A DNA stretch of 64,000 bases from assembly GCF_014698475.1 (NCBI RefSeq), contig NZ_JACJTB010000004.1, positions 124,001 through 188,000 of the forward strand, read 5' to 3'. Origin of the DNA: Nostoc spongiaeforme FACHB-130. Its GTDB lineage: Bacteria > Cyanobacteriota > Cyanobacteriia > Cyanobacteriales > Nostocaceae. This document shows positions 54,978-64,000 of this stretch, in pieces. The notes under the pieces are model-generated. The model was not told the origin of the DNA. It did not search any database and saw only the letters and a program-made list of their open reading frames with translations. Each line of letters begins with the position of its first letter. Within the stretch, counting starts at the first letter, position 1. Both the position numbers and the translations under genes were made by a program.

Positions 54978-55077
54978 ATTTGCTTCTCTTGTAAAGCCAA
55001 TTACTGTTTACATTTTTGAACTTTGTGATTTACGCTCATTGTTTTCTATGAGCGGTTTATTTTTTAAAGTATAAGTT

Positions 55078-55317
55078 TTAGCTTTTATTGGTTAATTCAT
55101 CGTGATTGGGAAAGGGAAGAATCGGCAAGCGATCGCCGCGAAACAATTCTTCACTAGCTTGCCCGATAGATTCTAGGGCTTTGAGCGTGAATTTTTCGCT
55201 GGTCAGCAGCAGTAGTATAGACGCTGTACCTATTTCGAGGATAAAAGATTGGGGAATGCTAAACAAAACCAGATTTAGGCCGGGGTTGGGTGAAGATTGG
55301 GAGGTGATAGGAGGCAT
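55078..55317 (-). CDS. Small hypothetical protein
   Basis: A 79-residue protein with one hydrophobic segment (LNLVLFSIPQSFILEIGTASILLLLTS), an amphipathic helix (KFTLKALESIGQASEELFRGD) and an ending RLPILPFPN. I favour this frame over overlapping plus-strand frames because its sequence is protein-like and resembles small conserved cyanobacterial proteins. Function unknown, possibly membrane-associated. It lies just upstream of ppc on the same strand, 100 bp away. Confidence 0.55.
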   Translation of the reverse strand: MPPITSQSSPNPGLNLVLFSIPQSFILEIGTASILLLLTSEKFTLKALESIGQASEELFRGDRLPILPFPNHDELTNKS

Positions 55318-55534
55318 TGCTAATTTTTGGTGGTTGGCAAACGAGGAAAATGAAACGCAAAACTCAAAATCTGTATGACTTGCAACGATATAAGACTATC
55401 TTGGCCTATTTTGCAAGCACAGAAGGTAACAAAAGTGTTAAAAAAAAACAGCAAAATGTGATAGACATTATGGTTCTAGTTTACAAGCGCAGGCAATACC
55501 CCCGAATACTCGCTTCCTGTAAAGTTAACTGCCC

Positions 55535-58500
55535 ATGAAAAAAGTATTAGTAGATAGCCAGCAAATATTAGTGCAATGGGTAAGCCAAGCAACAGGGATT
55601 AACACTTTAGGGGTGAAAATCCGGTTGCGGGGAAATGACCTACACATTCTTTGTGAAGCGACAGAGTGTCCTCTACGCTGGCGCACTCTTGCTGATTTGC
55701 TTCACGCACTCCAGCAAACAAATTTAGATGTCTTAACCAATAACGAACAACCCTCAATATACCAAGTATTGGTTTATGGACGAAAAAAGGGCGAAAATCG
55801 ACCCCAATGGTGTCATCGGGTACATCTAAATCAGTTAGACAAGCATTTAGAACAGGTAGAACAAGCCCTAAAAGATGCAGAAGCATCACAGCCGGGTGGG
55901 TCGCTAATTATATCAAATGAGAGTTTAGCCCGTCGCGGCGACCCCAATGCGATCGCTCATTATCTCAGTGAAACTCTCAGTTCTTTGGGTGTGGGAGTTC
56001 AAGTCAAGATTAAGCCACACCAACCCAAAGACAAAACCCAAGCCCCAACAAATCGTCTCTGGGTTTTTTGTCAATCTGTCTATAGTCCAGATTCTTCCTT
56101 ATTAGCCGAAACAATTGCCCAAAAACTGCGCCTATTAAAGTTGACGGGCTATCAAGATGCAGTCATTACCGCCCAAGTTAGTGGTGAAACAAATAATGAT
56201 TGGGTACTGCGGGTAGATTTAACGCCCCCAGAAGTAATGTTGAAAGAATGGGCGCGTTGGGGAGATATACAAGCGATCGCTCGGCTGTTAACAGAAGTAT
56301 TATTAGAATTTAAAGTTACTGTCCAAGCATCTCTCAAAGAATCAACTTTACACCTTTTCTGCTCCCCGGCGTTTGATCCGCTAGAAGATGCACCCGCACC
56401 CGATAAAACTCAATGTTTGGATATCATCGTATCGCACCTAGAAGCGATCGCTCCTCAAGGCATTCTCGGCGCGACGATATACGGTCAAAAAACTGCCCAA
56501 AAGCAACCAGCTTGGATTGATTGGATTTCCTTACCTGCGTCCCAACATCCAGCCTTGGCGACTTCCGCTTTAGAATTAGCCATTAGCGGCGATGAACCAG
56601 CCACGCATTTCTTATTAGAACGCTTACTCAATACCGATTTAGAATGGCGCTTGAAAACAGGCGGGATACGTGTCCTTTTACTTCACAAAGGCGACTTGCT
56701 GCATATTATGTGTGATGCGCCTGTCTGTCCCAACCGCAAACAAGTCGCCAATAAAGTTACCCAGTTTGTCCGCCAGTTAAAATTACCTGGAATCACTGGG
56801 GTGAGGGTTTACGGTCGTCGCGCAGGCAATAAAGAACCAGTTTGGCATCATGGCGCAGATTTTGTCCAACGCCAACGTTTAGTACCCGAAGCCACCCCAG
56901 AATTTGCCGCAACTTCGGAATATGTCGGTGAACTGATAGTTAAAGACGGTCAAGAACCGATTTTTCGCCCTGATTTAACTTCCGAAGAAGTTCAAAATTT
57001 TGTTACAGAAGTCGCGCGAGATTGGGTTGTCAGCACCAGCACGACAATTAAAAATTTCCTTTTAGGTACACAAATATTTACCGAATCTGATCAGTCAAGC
57101 GCCGCCGACCCCGATTTACAAGGCGGACTGAAAGTGGCTTTGGTTTGGGGAACATTAGGATTATTGCTGACACTGCAAACCGATTGGATTAGCGGTCAAA
57201 TGGTGGCGCGGACATTACCCCAGACACCACAGGTAAATAGTTTAGAGACTGCCAATGCCAAACCAAAACCCCCGGACAAACCCAAACATCAAGAAAAACT
57301 GGAATTATTGAATAATTCCTCTGGGCAGAAATTATCAGGATCGAAAAATTCCGCCTTCAACGCTTCTGGATTTACTGTGCATGAAGATGATCCAGAAGCG
57401 ACAACTTTAACAGCCGCGCCATTAAAAGAAAAAGCCACAGCCTCGGCAATTTTATTAGCAGCGCGATCGCAAATGCCCAGTTTTAATGCGCGGCAATTAG
57501 ACGAACAATTAGCTTTATACCGCCAACAATTAAATATTAAAGGCAGTCCCCCAGATATTTTAATTATTGGTTCTTCGCGGGCTTTGCGTGGCGTTGACCC
57601 GGCGGCATTATCCAAAGGTTTAGCTAAACAAGGATATCCAAATATTGAGGTGTTCAACTTTGGGGTAAATGGTGCAACAGCCCAAGTTGTCGATTTTATT
57701 ATTCGTCAAGTCCTGGAGGTATCAGAATTACCCAAAGTGATTCTGTGGGCTGATGGTTCTCGCGCTTTTAACAGTGGTCGAGACGATATTACCTTTAATG
57801 CGATCGCTGCTTCCCCTGGTTATCAAAAAATCTTGGAAAAAGCCCAGAATACTGACGCTAATGAAGAAGCTGCTAACAATCCAGCAAAATCTCCAGACAA
57901 GCAAAAAAACACAAAAAAACCAGATGAAATTACTAGCTATCAAGCTATTAATAATGGGTTAAATCAAATTTTAGGGGCTTTTTCCAGTACCTATCAAAAT
58001 CGTAACCAGCTTAAATCTCTGTTACATCAACAACTGGATAATTTGCCATTAATTAGCGATCGCAATTCCAAAGAAAATCAACCAACTGACTCGGCTAATG
58101 ACAGTTCTGATGATGAAACCTCACTACAATCAGTTGATTTTGATGGTTTCTTACCTTTATCTGTGCGCTTCAATCCGGCTCGATACTATCAAAAACATCC
58201 CAGAGTTACAGGTAATTATGACAATGACTACAAATCATTTCATATAGAAGGTAATCAAGATGCAGCCTTTCAAGAAGTTTTGCAGTTTACGCAGGCGCAG
58301 CAAATCCCTCTCGTATTTATTAATATGCCTCTCACTGCCGAATATTTAGATCCAATTCGCAAAAAATACGAGCAAGAATTTCAACAATATATGATTCGGT
58401 TAGCAACAAATCCTAATTTTATTTATCGGGATTTTAGCCAACTTTGGCCCAGGAAAAATGACTATTTCTCTGACCCCAGCCATCTAAATCGCTTTGGTGC

Positions 58501-58558
58501 TTATGAAGTCTCGAAAAAATTAGCGATCGACCCGGTGATTCCTTGGCCTACAAAGTAA
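55535..58558 (+). CDS. DUF1574 protein: four N-terminal repeat domains plus SGNH-like domain
   Basis: A 1007-residue protein. The first ~470 residues contain four diverged ~100-residue repeats (strand with LHILCEATECP / LHIMCDAPVCPN, helix, then VxVYGRR and a Trp-containing strand). A basic linker and one membrane helix (VALVWGTLGLLLTLQTDWISG, ~530-550) lead to an extracytoplasmic C-terminal SGNH-type domain with GSSRAL (Ser680) and DPSH (Asp980, His983). Downstream is an MBOAT acyltransferase gene, so the pair resembles AlgI with AlgJ/AlgX, in which acyl groups are moved onto an exported polysaccharide. Repeat-domain function is unknown. Confidence 0.82.
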   Translation: MKKVLVDSQQILVQWVSQATGINTLGVKIRLRGNDLHILCEATECPLRWRTLADLLHALQQTNLDVLTNNEQPSIYQVLVYGRKKGENRPQWCHRVHLNQLDKHLEQVEQALKDAEASQPGGSLIISNESLARRGDPNAIAHYLSETLSSLGVGVQVKIKPHQPKDKTQAPTNRLWVFCQSVYSPDSSLLAETIAQKLRLLKLTGYQDAVITAQVSGETNNDWVLRVDLTPPEVMLKEWARWGDIQAIARLLTEVLLEFKVTVQASLKESTLHLFCSPAFDPLEDAPAPDKTQCLDIIVSHLEAIAPQGILGATIYGQKTAQKQPAWIDWISLPASQHPALATSALELAISGDEPATHFLLERLLNTDLEWRLKTGGIRVLLLHKGDLLHIMCDAPVCPNRKQVANKVTQFVRQLKLPGITGVRVYGRRAGNKEPVWHHGADFVQRQRLVPEATPEFAATSEYVGELIVKDGQEPIFRPDLTSEEVQNFVTEVARDWVVSTSTTIKNFLLGTQIFTESDQSSAADPDLQGGLKVALVWGTLGLLLTLQTDWISGQMVARTLPQTPQVNSLETANAKPKPPDKPKHQEKLELLNNSSGQKLSGSKNSAFNASGFTVHEDDPEATTLTAAPLKEKATASAILLAARSQMPSFNARQLDEQLALYRQQLNIKGSPPDILIIGSSRALRGVDPAALSKGLAKQGYPNIEVFNFGVNGATAQVVDFIIRQVLEVSELPKVILWADGSRAFNSGRDDITFNAIAASPGYQKILEKAQNTDANEEAANNPAKSPDKQKNTKKPDEITSYQAINNGLNQILGAFSSTYQNRNQLKSLLHQQLDNLPLISDRNSKENQPTDSANDSSDDETSLQSVDFDGFLPLSVRFNPARYYQKHPRVTGNYDNDYKSFHIEGNQDAAFQEVLQFTQAQQIPLVFINMPLTAEYLDPIRKKYEQEFQQYMIRLATNPNFIYRDFSQLWPRKNDYFSDPSHLNRFGAYEVSKKLAIDPVIPWPTK

Positions 58559-58663
58559 GTGCTGAGTGCTGTAAACTTCGACTTCTCCTGACGGAGACGC
58601 TGCGCGAACGCTCAGTGTACATGTTGAGTTAAAGATTCTCCCCCTGCCTTCTGCTTTATAACA

Positions 58664-58699
58664 AATGACCAATGACCAATGACAATTGACCAATGACCA
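58664..58699. repeat. TGACCAA heptamer repeat before the MBOAT gene
   Basis: AATGACC/AATTGACC units repeat five times right up to 5 bp before ATG 58704. A TTG at 58686 would place part of this repeat inside the protein; I reject that start. Confidence 0.85.
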
Positions 58700-58703
58700 A
58701 AAT

Positions 58704-60203
58704 ATGAACTTTATTTCAATTTCTTACGCCATATTTCTACTGAGTATATTAGGTATTTACTGGACTGTTGCCGAACAAAAATGGCGATTGTGGATTTTAT
58801 TAATTGCCAGTATTGCCTTTTATGCTTCTTGGAGTATTCAATACATCCCACTGTTATTAGCACTGACCTTTATTAACTTTCGCTTAGGTAGAGAAATCGG
58901 CAAAAATACTTCGCCGGGAGACCATAGTCTTGATTGGCGTATATCTAATGAAGAATGGCAATATGCCAATGCTGATTGGAATAGTCGCCGTCTGAAATTG
59001 TTATCGCTCGGTGTAGTATTAAATGTTTTATTACTTCTAGGATTTAAATATATTTCGCCGATATTAAACTTAGTTTTTCCTATCCAATCAAATTCACCAG
59101 AGACATCTTTTAAAGTTATTGCACCGTTGGGAATTTCATTTTTTACCTTTGAGTGTATTGCTTATTTGATAGATGTTTATCGCGGCGCTCCGGCTACTGA
59201 CCATTTTCTCAAATTTGCCACATATAAACTATTTTTTGCCAAACTAATTTCCGGGCCAATTACGCGCTATCACAACTTAGCAACTCAATTTAATGCACTG
59301 CAATTTCCCACAGCCGAGAGAGTCGCTGAAGCATTATGGTTAATTGCTAGAGGTGCAATCAAAAAAGGACTCTTGGCAGATAACTTGGGAATTTTTGTTG
59401 ATTTATGTTTTGGAAATTTGCCCCGCGCAGGTAGTACTGATTTGTGGTTAGCGACTTTTGCCTATGGTTTGCAATTGTATTTAGATTTTAATGGCTATGT
59501 AGATATTGCCCGTGGTACAGCGTTGCTATTTGGTTTAGTTTTACCAGAAAATTTTGATTTTCCTTACTTTAGTACTAGCATTGCTGATTTTTGGCGACGC
59601 TGGCATATAACTTTAGGTGATTGGTTGCGTAACTATGTTTACTTTCCTTTGGGTGGTTCTCGTCGCGGTTTGATGCGTACCTGCTGGAATTTGTTCCTGG
59701 TGATGGTAATTGCAGGTATTTGGCACGGTTCCGCCTGGGGTTTCTTTGTGTGGGGTATTCTCCACGGTATTGCTTTAGCCGTACATCGAATCACAGATGA
59801 TTGGAGCGATCGCAACGAAAAACTAGCCCAATTCTGGCAAAATCCTTTTGGTGTATTTATCGCTTGGCTATTGACACAGTTGATGGTTTTCACTTCTTGG
59901 ATTTGGTTTCGTTTACCCAATCTCCAAGATTCTTCGTTAGTAATTCAGCACCTTTGGGGTCACACTGCTGACGCACAGTTCGCCCAAAAAGTATATGTAG
60001 AAGCTCTAACAATTAGCCCTTATCAACTTTCTTGGCTATTGGGAATTTTAGCGGTTTTGATGGGCTTGGTTTATGCTTTGAATGGCCGATTAAAACTAGA
60101 GTTAAACTGGCCCATCAAGCTGGTTTTCGTACCCTTGTGTTTTTATATTGTCTGGTTACTAGCCCCCGAAGGCGGTCTACCTTACATATATTTTGATTTT
60201 TAA
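58704..60203 (+). CDS. MBOAT O-acyltransferase, AlgI-like
   Basis: A 499-residue membrane enzyme with about ten or more helices (ATG 58704, MNFISISYAIFLLSILGIYW). MBOAT signatures are ISGPITRYHN and, in the core, the conserved GIWHGSAWGFFVWGILHG with His341 (likely catalytic) and His354. The DFWRRWHITLGDWLRNYVYFPLGGSR segment is typical of AlgI/DltB-like proteins. It would carry an acetyl group across the membrane to a partner. The DUF1574/SGNH protein encoded directly upstream is the obvious partner for O-acetylation of an exopolysaccharide or envelope glycan. Confidence 0.92.
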   Translation: MNFISISYAIFLLSILGIYWTVAEQKWRLWILLIASIAFYASWSIQYIPLLLALTFINFRLGREIGKNTSPGDHSLDWRISNEEWQYANADWNSRRLKLLSLGVVLNVLLLLGFKYISPILNLVFPIQSNSPETSFKVIAPLGISFFTFECIAYLIDVYRGAPATDHFLKFATYKLFFAKLISGPITRYHNLATQFNALQFPTAERVAEALWLIARGAIKKGLLADNLGIFVDLCFGNLPRAGSTDLWLATFAYGLQLYLDFNGYVDIARGTALLFGLVLPENFDFPYFSTSIADFWRRWHITLGDWLRNYVYFPLGGSRRGLMRTCWNLFLVMVIAGIWHGSAWGFFVWGILHGIALAVHRITDDWSDRNEKLAQFWQNPFGVFIAWLLTQLMVFTSWIWFRLPNLQDSSLVIQHLWGHTADAQFAQKVYVEALTISPYQLSWLLGILAVLMGLVYALNGRLKLELNWPIKLVFVPLCFYIVWLLAPEGGLPYIYFDF

Positions 60204-60274
60204 TTGATCAAGATTTACGCAAAAGTATGGAGCGACGAACCGCATAGACGCGCAAGATGCTACTCTTACGAGTT

Positions 60275-60298
60275 CTCCGAAGGAGTACCCGCAGGGTA
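60275..60298. repeat. Paired mini-hairpins of a dispersed repeat
   Basis: CTCC-gaa-GGAG is followed directly by TACCC-gca-GGGTA, two small perfect hairpins in a row in the spacer between convergent MBOAT and purF genes. They belong to a longer repeat-like stretch (about 60229-60302). Confidence 0.55.
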
Positions 60299-60453
60299 GG
60301 AAGTGAAGGACAAGAAGTTATAAGAGTTTGAGAGAGTTCTGGTGTAAGTTCTAAATTCTTTGGGTACTCCATCCCAAAAAAGACTTCCATCTCCCTTGTC
60401 CCCCTTGTCCCCCTTGTCCCTAACTCATAGGAATTGCAGTCCCTTTTGAGAAT

Positions 60454-61944
60454 TTAAACTACCACCTTCTCTAAAATCAACTTAGAACGCTTCACTTGTT
60501 CAGGAATAGCGACTGGGTAATCTCCTGTAAAGCAGGCAGAACAAAAACTATTGGTGTCTTCTCCTGTAGCTTTCAGCATTCCTTCCCAACTCAGGTAGGC
60601 GAGGGAATCTACTTCTAGTTGTTGGGCAATTTCGGCAACAGATTTGGTAGCCGCAATTAATTGATCCTGACTATCGGTATCAATCCCATAAAAGCAAGGA
60701 TGAGTGACAGGCGGTGAAGAAATTCTCATGTGAACTTCAGCCGCACCCGCATCACGCAAGGCTTTGACTAATTTGCGGCTGGTTGTACCCCGCACAATTG
60801 AATCATCTACAATTACAACTCTTTTACCCGCCAAGACATCTTTGAGGGGGTTGAGTTTCATCCGAATACCAGACTCGCGCATGGTTTGAGTTGGTTGAAT
60901 AAAGGTGCGCCCAACGTAGCGATTTTTAATCAAGCCCTCACCATAGGCAACGCCAGAAGCTTGAGAAAATCCAATCGCCGCCGGGATACCAGAATCAGGT
61001 ACGCCAAACACAATATCGGCTTCGACATTCGATTCGGCAGCCAGTTGTCTTCCTAAGCGCATCCGATAGCTGTATAAAGTTTCATTGTGCATAACGCTAT
61101 CAGGACGGGCAAAGTAAATCATTTCAAAGATGCACAATTTACGTTGCGGCTGCTGACTCCAGTGGAATGAAGCCAAACCTTCTTCGGTTATCCAAACTAA
61201 TTCTCCCGGTTCAACATCGCGCAGGTATTCAGCGCCAATAATGTCTAAACCGCAAGTTTCGGAAGACAATACATAACGTACAGGATTTGTCCCAACAGTC
61301 CCAATTACTAAAGGACGAATACCGTTAGGATCGCGGGTTCCCATTACCCCGACTGGTGTGCCAATAACTAAACTAAAGGCTCCTTGGCAACGATGAAATG
61401 CTTGAATTGCCCCGTCTAACCAATCTGCACCAGCGTTGACTGCTTCGGCGATCGCAAAGGCAATCATTTCTGAGTCAGTTGTTGTGACTAAGTTAAAATT
61501 GCTCTTAACCAATTCATCACGTAATTGTGTCGTATTGACAAGATTCCCATTATGTGCAAGAGCAAGATTGCCTAAGCGAGTCTCAACCACAGCAGGCTGG
61601 GCGTTAACTTTGCGGCTAGAACCAGTGGTGGAATAGCGGGTGTGACCAACAGCAAGATTTCCGGGCAACTCTTCTAAAATAGATTCGTTGAATACTTGAG
61701 ACACCAAGCCCATATCTTTGTGCAGATGGACTTTTGTACCCTCAAAGGTAGCAATTCCAGCAGATTCTTGACCCCTGTGCTGGAGGGCATACAATCCAAA
61801 GTAGGTTAGTTTGGCAACGTCTTCTCCTGGTGCGTAAATTCCAAAGACACCGCAAGCTTCTTCGGGCTTGTCAGGACGGTCATTATTTGAGTTGAAATGA
61901 GGTTCGGGGTATTCATCCGAAGTCACAGAATCAATGGGAATCAT
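60454..61944 (-). CDS. purF: Amidophosphoribosyltransferase
   Basis: A 496-residue enzyme for the first committed step of purine synthesis (PRPP plus glutamine to phosphoribosylamine). A 30-residue propeptide precedes the catalytic Cys31 (A/CGVFGIYAPGED), the N-terminal nucleophile freed by self-cleavage. The glutaminase part has LQHRGQESAG and GHTRYSTTG; the PRTase part has VVIVDDSIVRGTTSRKLV (~370). Cysteines in THPCFYGIDT and NSFCSACFTG are of the [4Fe-4S] type found in the Bacillus-like class. It lies downstream of purL on the same strand (391-bp spacer), the usual cyanobacterial order. Confidence 0.97.
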   Translation of the reverse strand: MIPIDSVTSDEYPEPHFNSNNDRPDKPEEACGVFGIYAPGEDVAKLTYFGLYALQHRGQESAGIATFEGTKVHLHKDMGLVSQVFNESILEELPGNLAVGHTRYSTTGSSRKVNAQPAVVETRLGNLALAHNGNLVNTTQLRDELVKSNFNLVTTTDSEMIAFAIAEAVNAGADWLDGAIQAFHRCQGAFSLVIGTPVGVMGTRDPNGIRPLVIGTVGTNPVRYVLSSETCGLDIIGAEYLRDVEPGELVWITEEGLASFHWSQQPQRKLCIFEMIYFARPDSVMHNETLYSYRMRLGRQLAAESNVEADIVFGVPDSGIPAAIGFSQASGVAYGEGLIKNRYVGRTFIQPTQTMRESGIRMKLNPLKDVLAGKRVVIVDDSIVRGTTSRKLVKALRDAGAAEVHMRISSPPVTHPCFYGIDTDSQDQLIAATKSVAEIAQQLEVDSLAYLSWEGMLKATGEDTNSFCSACFTGDYPVAIPEQVKRSKLILEKVVV

Positions 61945-62335
61945 GCTGGCTTTGCTCCTGGTTGGGGTGTCAAGTCACTGGGGTGATGGCTTGAGGTGGC
62001 TATACCATTTGGGATTTTGGATTGTCAAACGGTGAGTATGTAACCTTTTGAGCAATCCGTCTCCGTATTCACTTTTTGAAAGTGTTATGGTCTATTCTTA
62101 ACAAATCTTTAACCACTTATTAAAACAGTACCCTAAGAAGTCTGAAGTATGAAGTCTGAAGTGTGAAATTTTTGACTTCAGACAAGATAACTTGATGTGG
62201 AACTTATTTTTGAAACCCCTCTCCAAACCTCTCCCCGACGCGGAGAGAGGCTTTGAGTCTTACTCCCCTTCCTTCGTAGGGAAGGGGTTGGGGGTTAGGT
62301 TAAAAAGAAAGTTACACACGGCGTTAGATACTTTT
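61945..62335. other. purL-purF spacer with dispersed repeats
   Basis: 391 bp. It holds GAAGTCTGAAGTATGAAGTC-type heptamer units (62138-62185) and an ACCCCTCTCC...GGAAGGGGTTGGGGG inverted repeat (about 62213-62297), widely dispersed in Nostocales. A purF promoter may lie near 61960-62110, but no box is clear. Confidence 0.6.
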
Positions 62336-64000
62336 TTAGGACTGAGTGTGTGCAGCTAGACGTTTAGCGATCGCATGATTGTAACGATCCTTCATATCTT
62401 CCATACTAACTGCGATTAAGGTTTGGTTATCGGTAGTTAAAACCGTCAAACCAGCACCATAATTACCAACCATGCCTAATTTTTGCCATTCTTGAGGAAG
62501 ATGTTCTTGTAAGTATGATTCCCAGATTTCTTGGTGTTCTGATCCCACAGAAACAATAATTCTTGCGCCAGCTTCACCAAATAGCACTTCATCCAGACGC
62601 TGTAACTGATTTGGCGAAATGTCTAATTGTACTTCTGCGCCCAAATTGCCAGTAATCGAAGATTCTGCCAAAGCGATAACTAATCCGCCCTCAGCACAAT
62701 CATGGGCTGAACGCACCCACCCAGAACGAATACCATCACGACAAACCTGCTGCACACGTCGTTCCAAGTCAAAATTTACCCTTGGTGGTCTGCCAGCTAC
62801 AGTATTGTGGATGGTAGCCAGATATTCTGATGCGCCTAATTCCACTTTGGACTGTACAGTTAACCCCAGTAAATAAATCGCATCACTGCTTGCTTGCCAA
62901 GCTTGACCGCAAATTTTGGTGAAATCAGGAATTAAACCCACCATACCCACCACAGGAGTCGGATAAATTGGTTGGGGGTTGCCTTGAGAATCGACAGTTT
63001 CATTGTAAAGAGAGACATTTCCCCCTGTGACTGGTGTGGCTAGTTCTCGACAACCTTCTGCTAAACCGCGACAAGCTTCGGCTAATTGCCAATAACCAAT
63101 GGGTTTTTCGGGACTGCCAAAATTCAGGTTATCGGTAACAGCTAATGGTTCTGCACCCACACAACTGAGGTTGCGGGCGGCTTCGGCAACTACAGCCTTA
63201 GCACCTTCATAGGGATCAAGGTAAACATAGCGGGGATTGCAATCTACCGTAGCAGCAACGGCAGATTTCAGATTTGGCGATGTGAGATTGGGGATGGCTT
63301 CTAATGGTCTTAAGCGCACTACAGCCGCATCTGCACCACCGGGAAGGAGGACAGTATTATTTTGTACTTGATGGTCGTACTGACGGTATACCCAATTTTT
63401 CGAGGCGATCGTGGGTGTATTGAGTAAAGTCAATAAGATATCATTCCAACTGTGGCTACCGATCCCCGCAGTTGTGCAAGCAGGTAAACTATCGGCTGTC
63501 CATGTCCAAGCTTGGCGGGCGTATTCTGGCGGTTCCGCTAACAACTCACGTTCGTAAAGTGGCGTATTTTCTGCCAAAGCATCAGCCGGAATTTCCGCCG
63601 CAATTTTCCCCCGGAATAAAATCCTGACGATGGGTTCTGCAATTACTGTGCCAGCGACAACCGCGTGAAGCCCCCACCGATGGAAAATATCAATTAACTC
63701 CTGTTCCCGGCCTTTGTGGGCAACAAACAACATTCGTTCTTGCGATTCCGACAGTAAATATTCATAGGGAACCATCTCAGTTTCCCGCACCGGAATCTTA
63801 TTTAAATCTAATTCAATGCCGACACCACCTTTGGCTGCCATTTCTGAGGTAGAACAGGTAATCCCGGCTGCACCCATATCTTGGGCGGCGACCACTGCGC
63901 CAGTTTTAAATGCTTCTAGACAAGCTTCAATTAACGACTTTTCTAAAAACGGATCGCCGACTTGCACCGCCGGACGGTCATCCATCGACGCATCAGTTAA
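62336..64000 (-). CDS. purL: Phosphoribosylformylglycinamidine synthase subunit PurL, cut by the window edge
   Basis: The visible 554 residues are the C-terminal two-thirds. The frame stays open to the last base (LTDAS before [13 protein letters not shown]), so ATG 63985 is internal. Small-type PurL (about 750-800 residues in all) works with PurQ and PurS to make FGAM from FGAR, ATP and glutamine. Motifs: [60 protein letters not shown] and [11 protein letters not shown] of the ATP-binding core, and [15 protein letters not shown] in the second half. purF follows, so the two belong to a purine gene group. Confidence 0.96.
   Translation of the reverse strand, partial: LTDASMDDRPAVQVGDPFLEKSLIEACLEAFKTGAVVAAQDMGAAGITCSTSEMAAKGGVGIELDLNKIPVRETEMVPYEYLLSESQERMLFVAHKGREQELIDIFHRWGLHAVVAGTVIAEPIVRILFRGKIAAEIPADALAENTPLYERELLAEPPEYARQAWTWTADSLPACTTAGIGSHSWNDILLTLLNTPTIASKNWVYRQYDHQVQNNTVLLPGGADAAVVRLRPLEAIPNLTSPNLKSAVAATVDCNPRYVYLDPYEGAKAVVAEAARNLSCVGAEPLAVTDNLNFGSPEKPIGYWQLAEACRGLAEGCRELATPVTGGNVSLYNETVDSQGNPQPIYPTPVVGMVGLIPDFTKICGQAWQASSDAIYLLGLTVQSKVELGASEYLATIHNTVAGRPPRVNFDLERRVQQVCRDGIRSGWVRSAHDCAEGGLVIALAESSITGNLGAEVQLDISPNQLQRLDEVLFGEAGARIIVSVGSEHQEIWESYLQEHLPQEWQKLGMVGNYGAGLTVLTTDNQTLIAVSMEDMKDRYNHAIAKRLAAHTQS

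Noticed and set aside
55106-55538. Two overlapping plus-strand frames (55106-55378, 55317-55538)
   Set aside because: Sequence is not protein-like and overlaps the better minus-strand frame at 55078-55317.

Overview
The window looks like chromosomal DNA of a filamentous, probably heterocyst-forming cyanobacterium (Nostocales). The evidence is the dense scatter of the HIP1 octamer GCGATCGC, the 7-bp short tandem repeats (AGTGCTG, GTCATTT and TGACCAA units) typical of that group, and cyanobacterial gene families: a CYP110-type P450, the NucA/NuiA nuclease-inhibitor pair, a DevBCA-type exporter, DUF1517, DUF1574 and a cyanobacteriochrome-like GAF domain. Both ends cut through genes: a terpene synthase at the left and purL at the right.

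Layout. 1-7.6 kb: the end of a terpene synthase, a CYP110-like P450 and, convergent to them, a giant Ser/Thr kinase-ATPase-GAF-histidine kinase, a terpenoid arrangement known from Nostoc. 8-14.4 kb: MAPEG protein, convergent nuiA/nucA, and a membrane hybrid histidine kinase. 14.7-23.9 kb: small XRE regulator with repeated operator-like boxes, a fused HyuA-HyuB 5-oxoprolinase invaded by in-frame repeats, a beta-helix protein, thiE, thiS and a glycosyltransferase. 24-30.7 kb: a long noncoding stretch, DUF1517 protein, mechanosensitive-channel-like protein, SRPBCC protein, two tiny overlapping genes and a LOG-family protein.

30.9-39.8 kb is the most unusual part. A DevA/DevC/DevB-like ABC exporter is surrounded by six small genes for peptides with double-glycine-type leaders. 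Four leaders are exactly 32 residues long, and five of the six cores share a new motif around N-x-I-[NYF]-T-[IV]-D-x-[ST]-R. There is no C39 peptidase and no obvious modification enzyme. An ECF-like sigma factor and a gene of unknown function follow. I read this as an undescribed secreted-peptide system.

40-64 kb: a GAF/GGDEF diguanylate cyclase with a possible bilin-binding Cys, an SMI1-HEAT-repeat protein, PBP4-type carboxypeptidase, a DUF4157 (contractile-injection-system cargo type) protein with a possible Cys/His toxin domain, tRNA-Leu(CAA), an FMN-dependent lactate/glycolate oxidase, small unknown proteins among simple repeats, PEP carboxylase, a DUF1574/MBOAT pair likely for polysaccharide O-acylation, and purL-purF. 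A small MITE-like inverted-repeat family occurs at 37.7 kb, 46.6 kb and (one end only) 48.7 kb.
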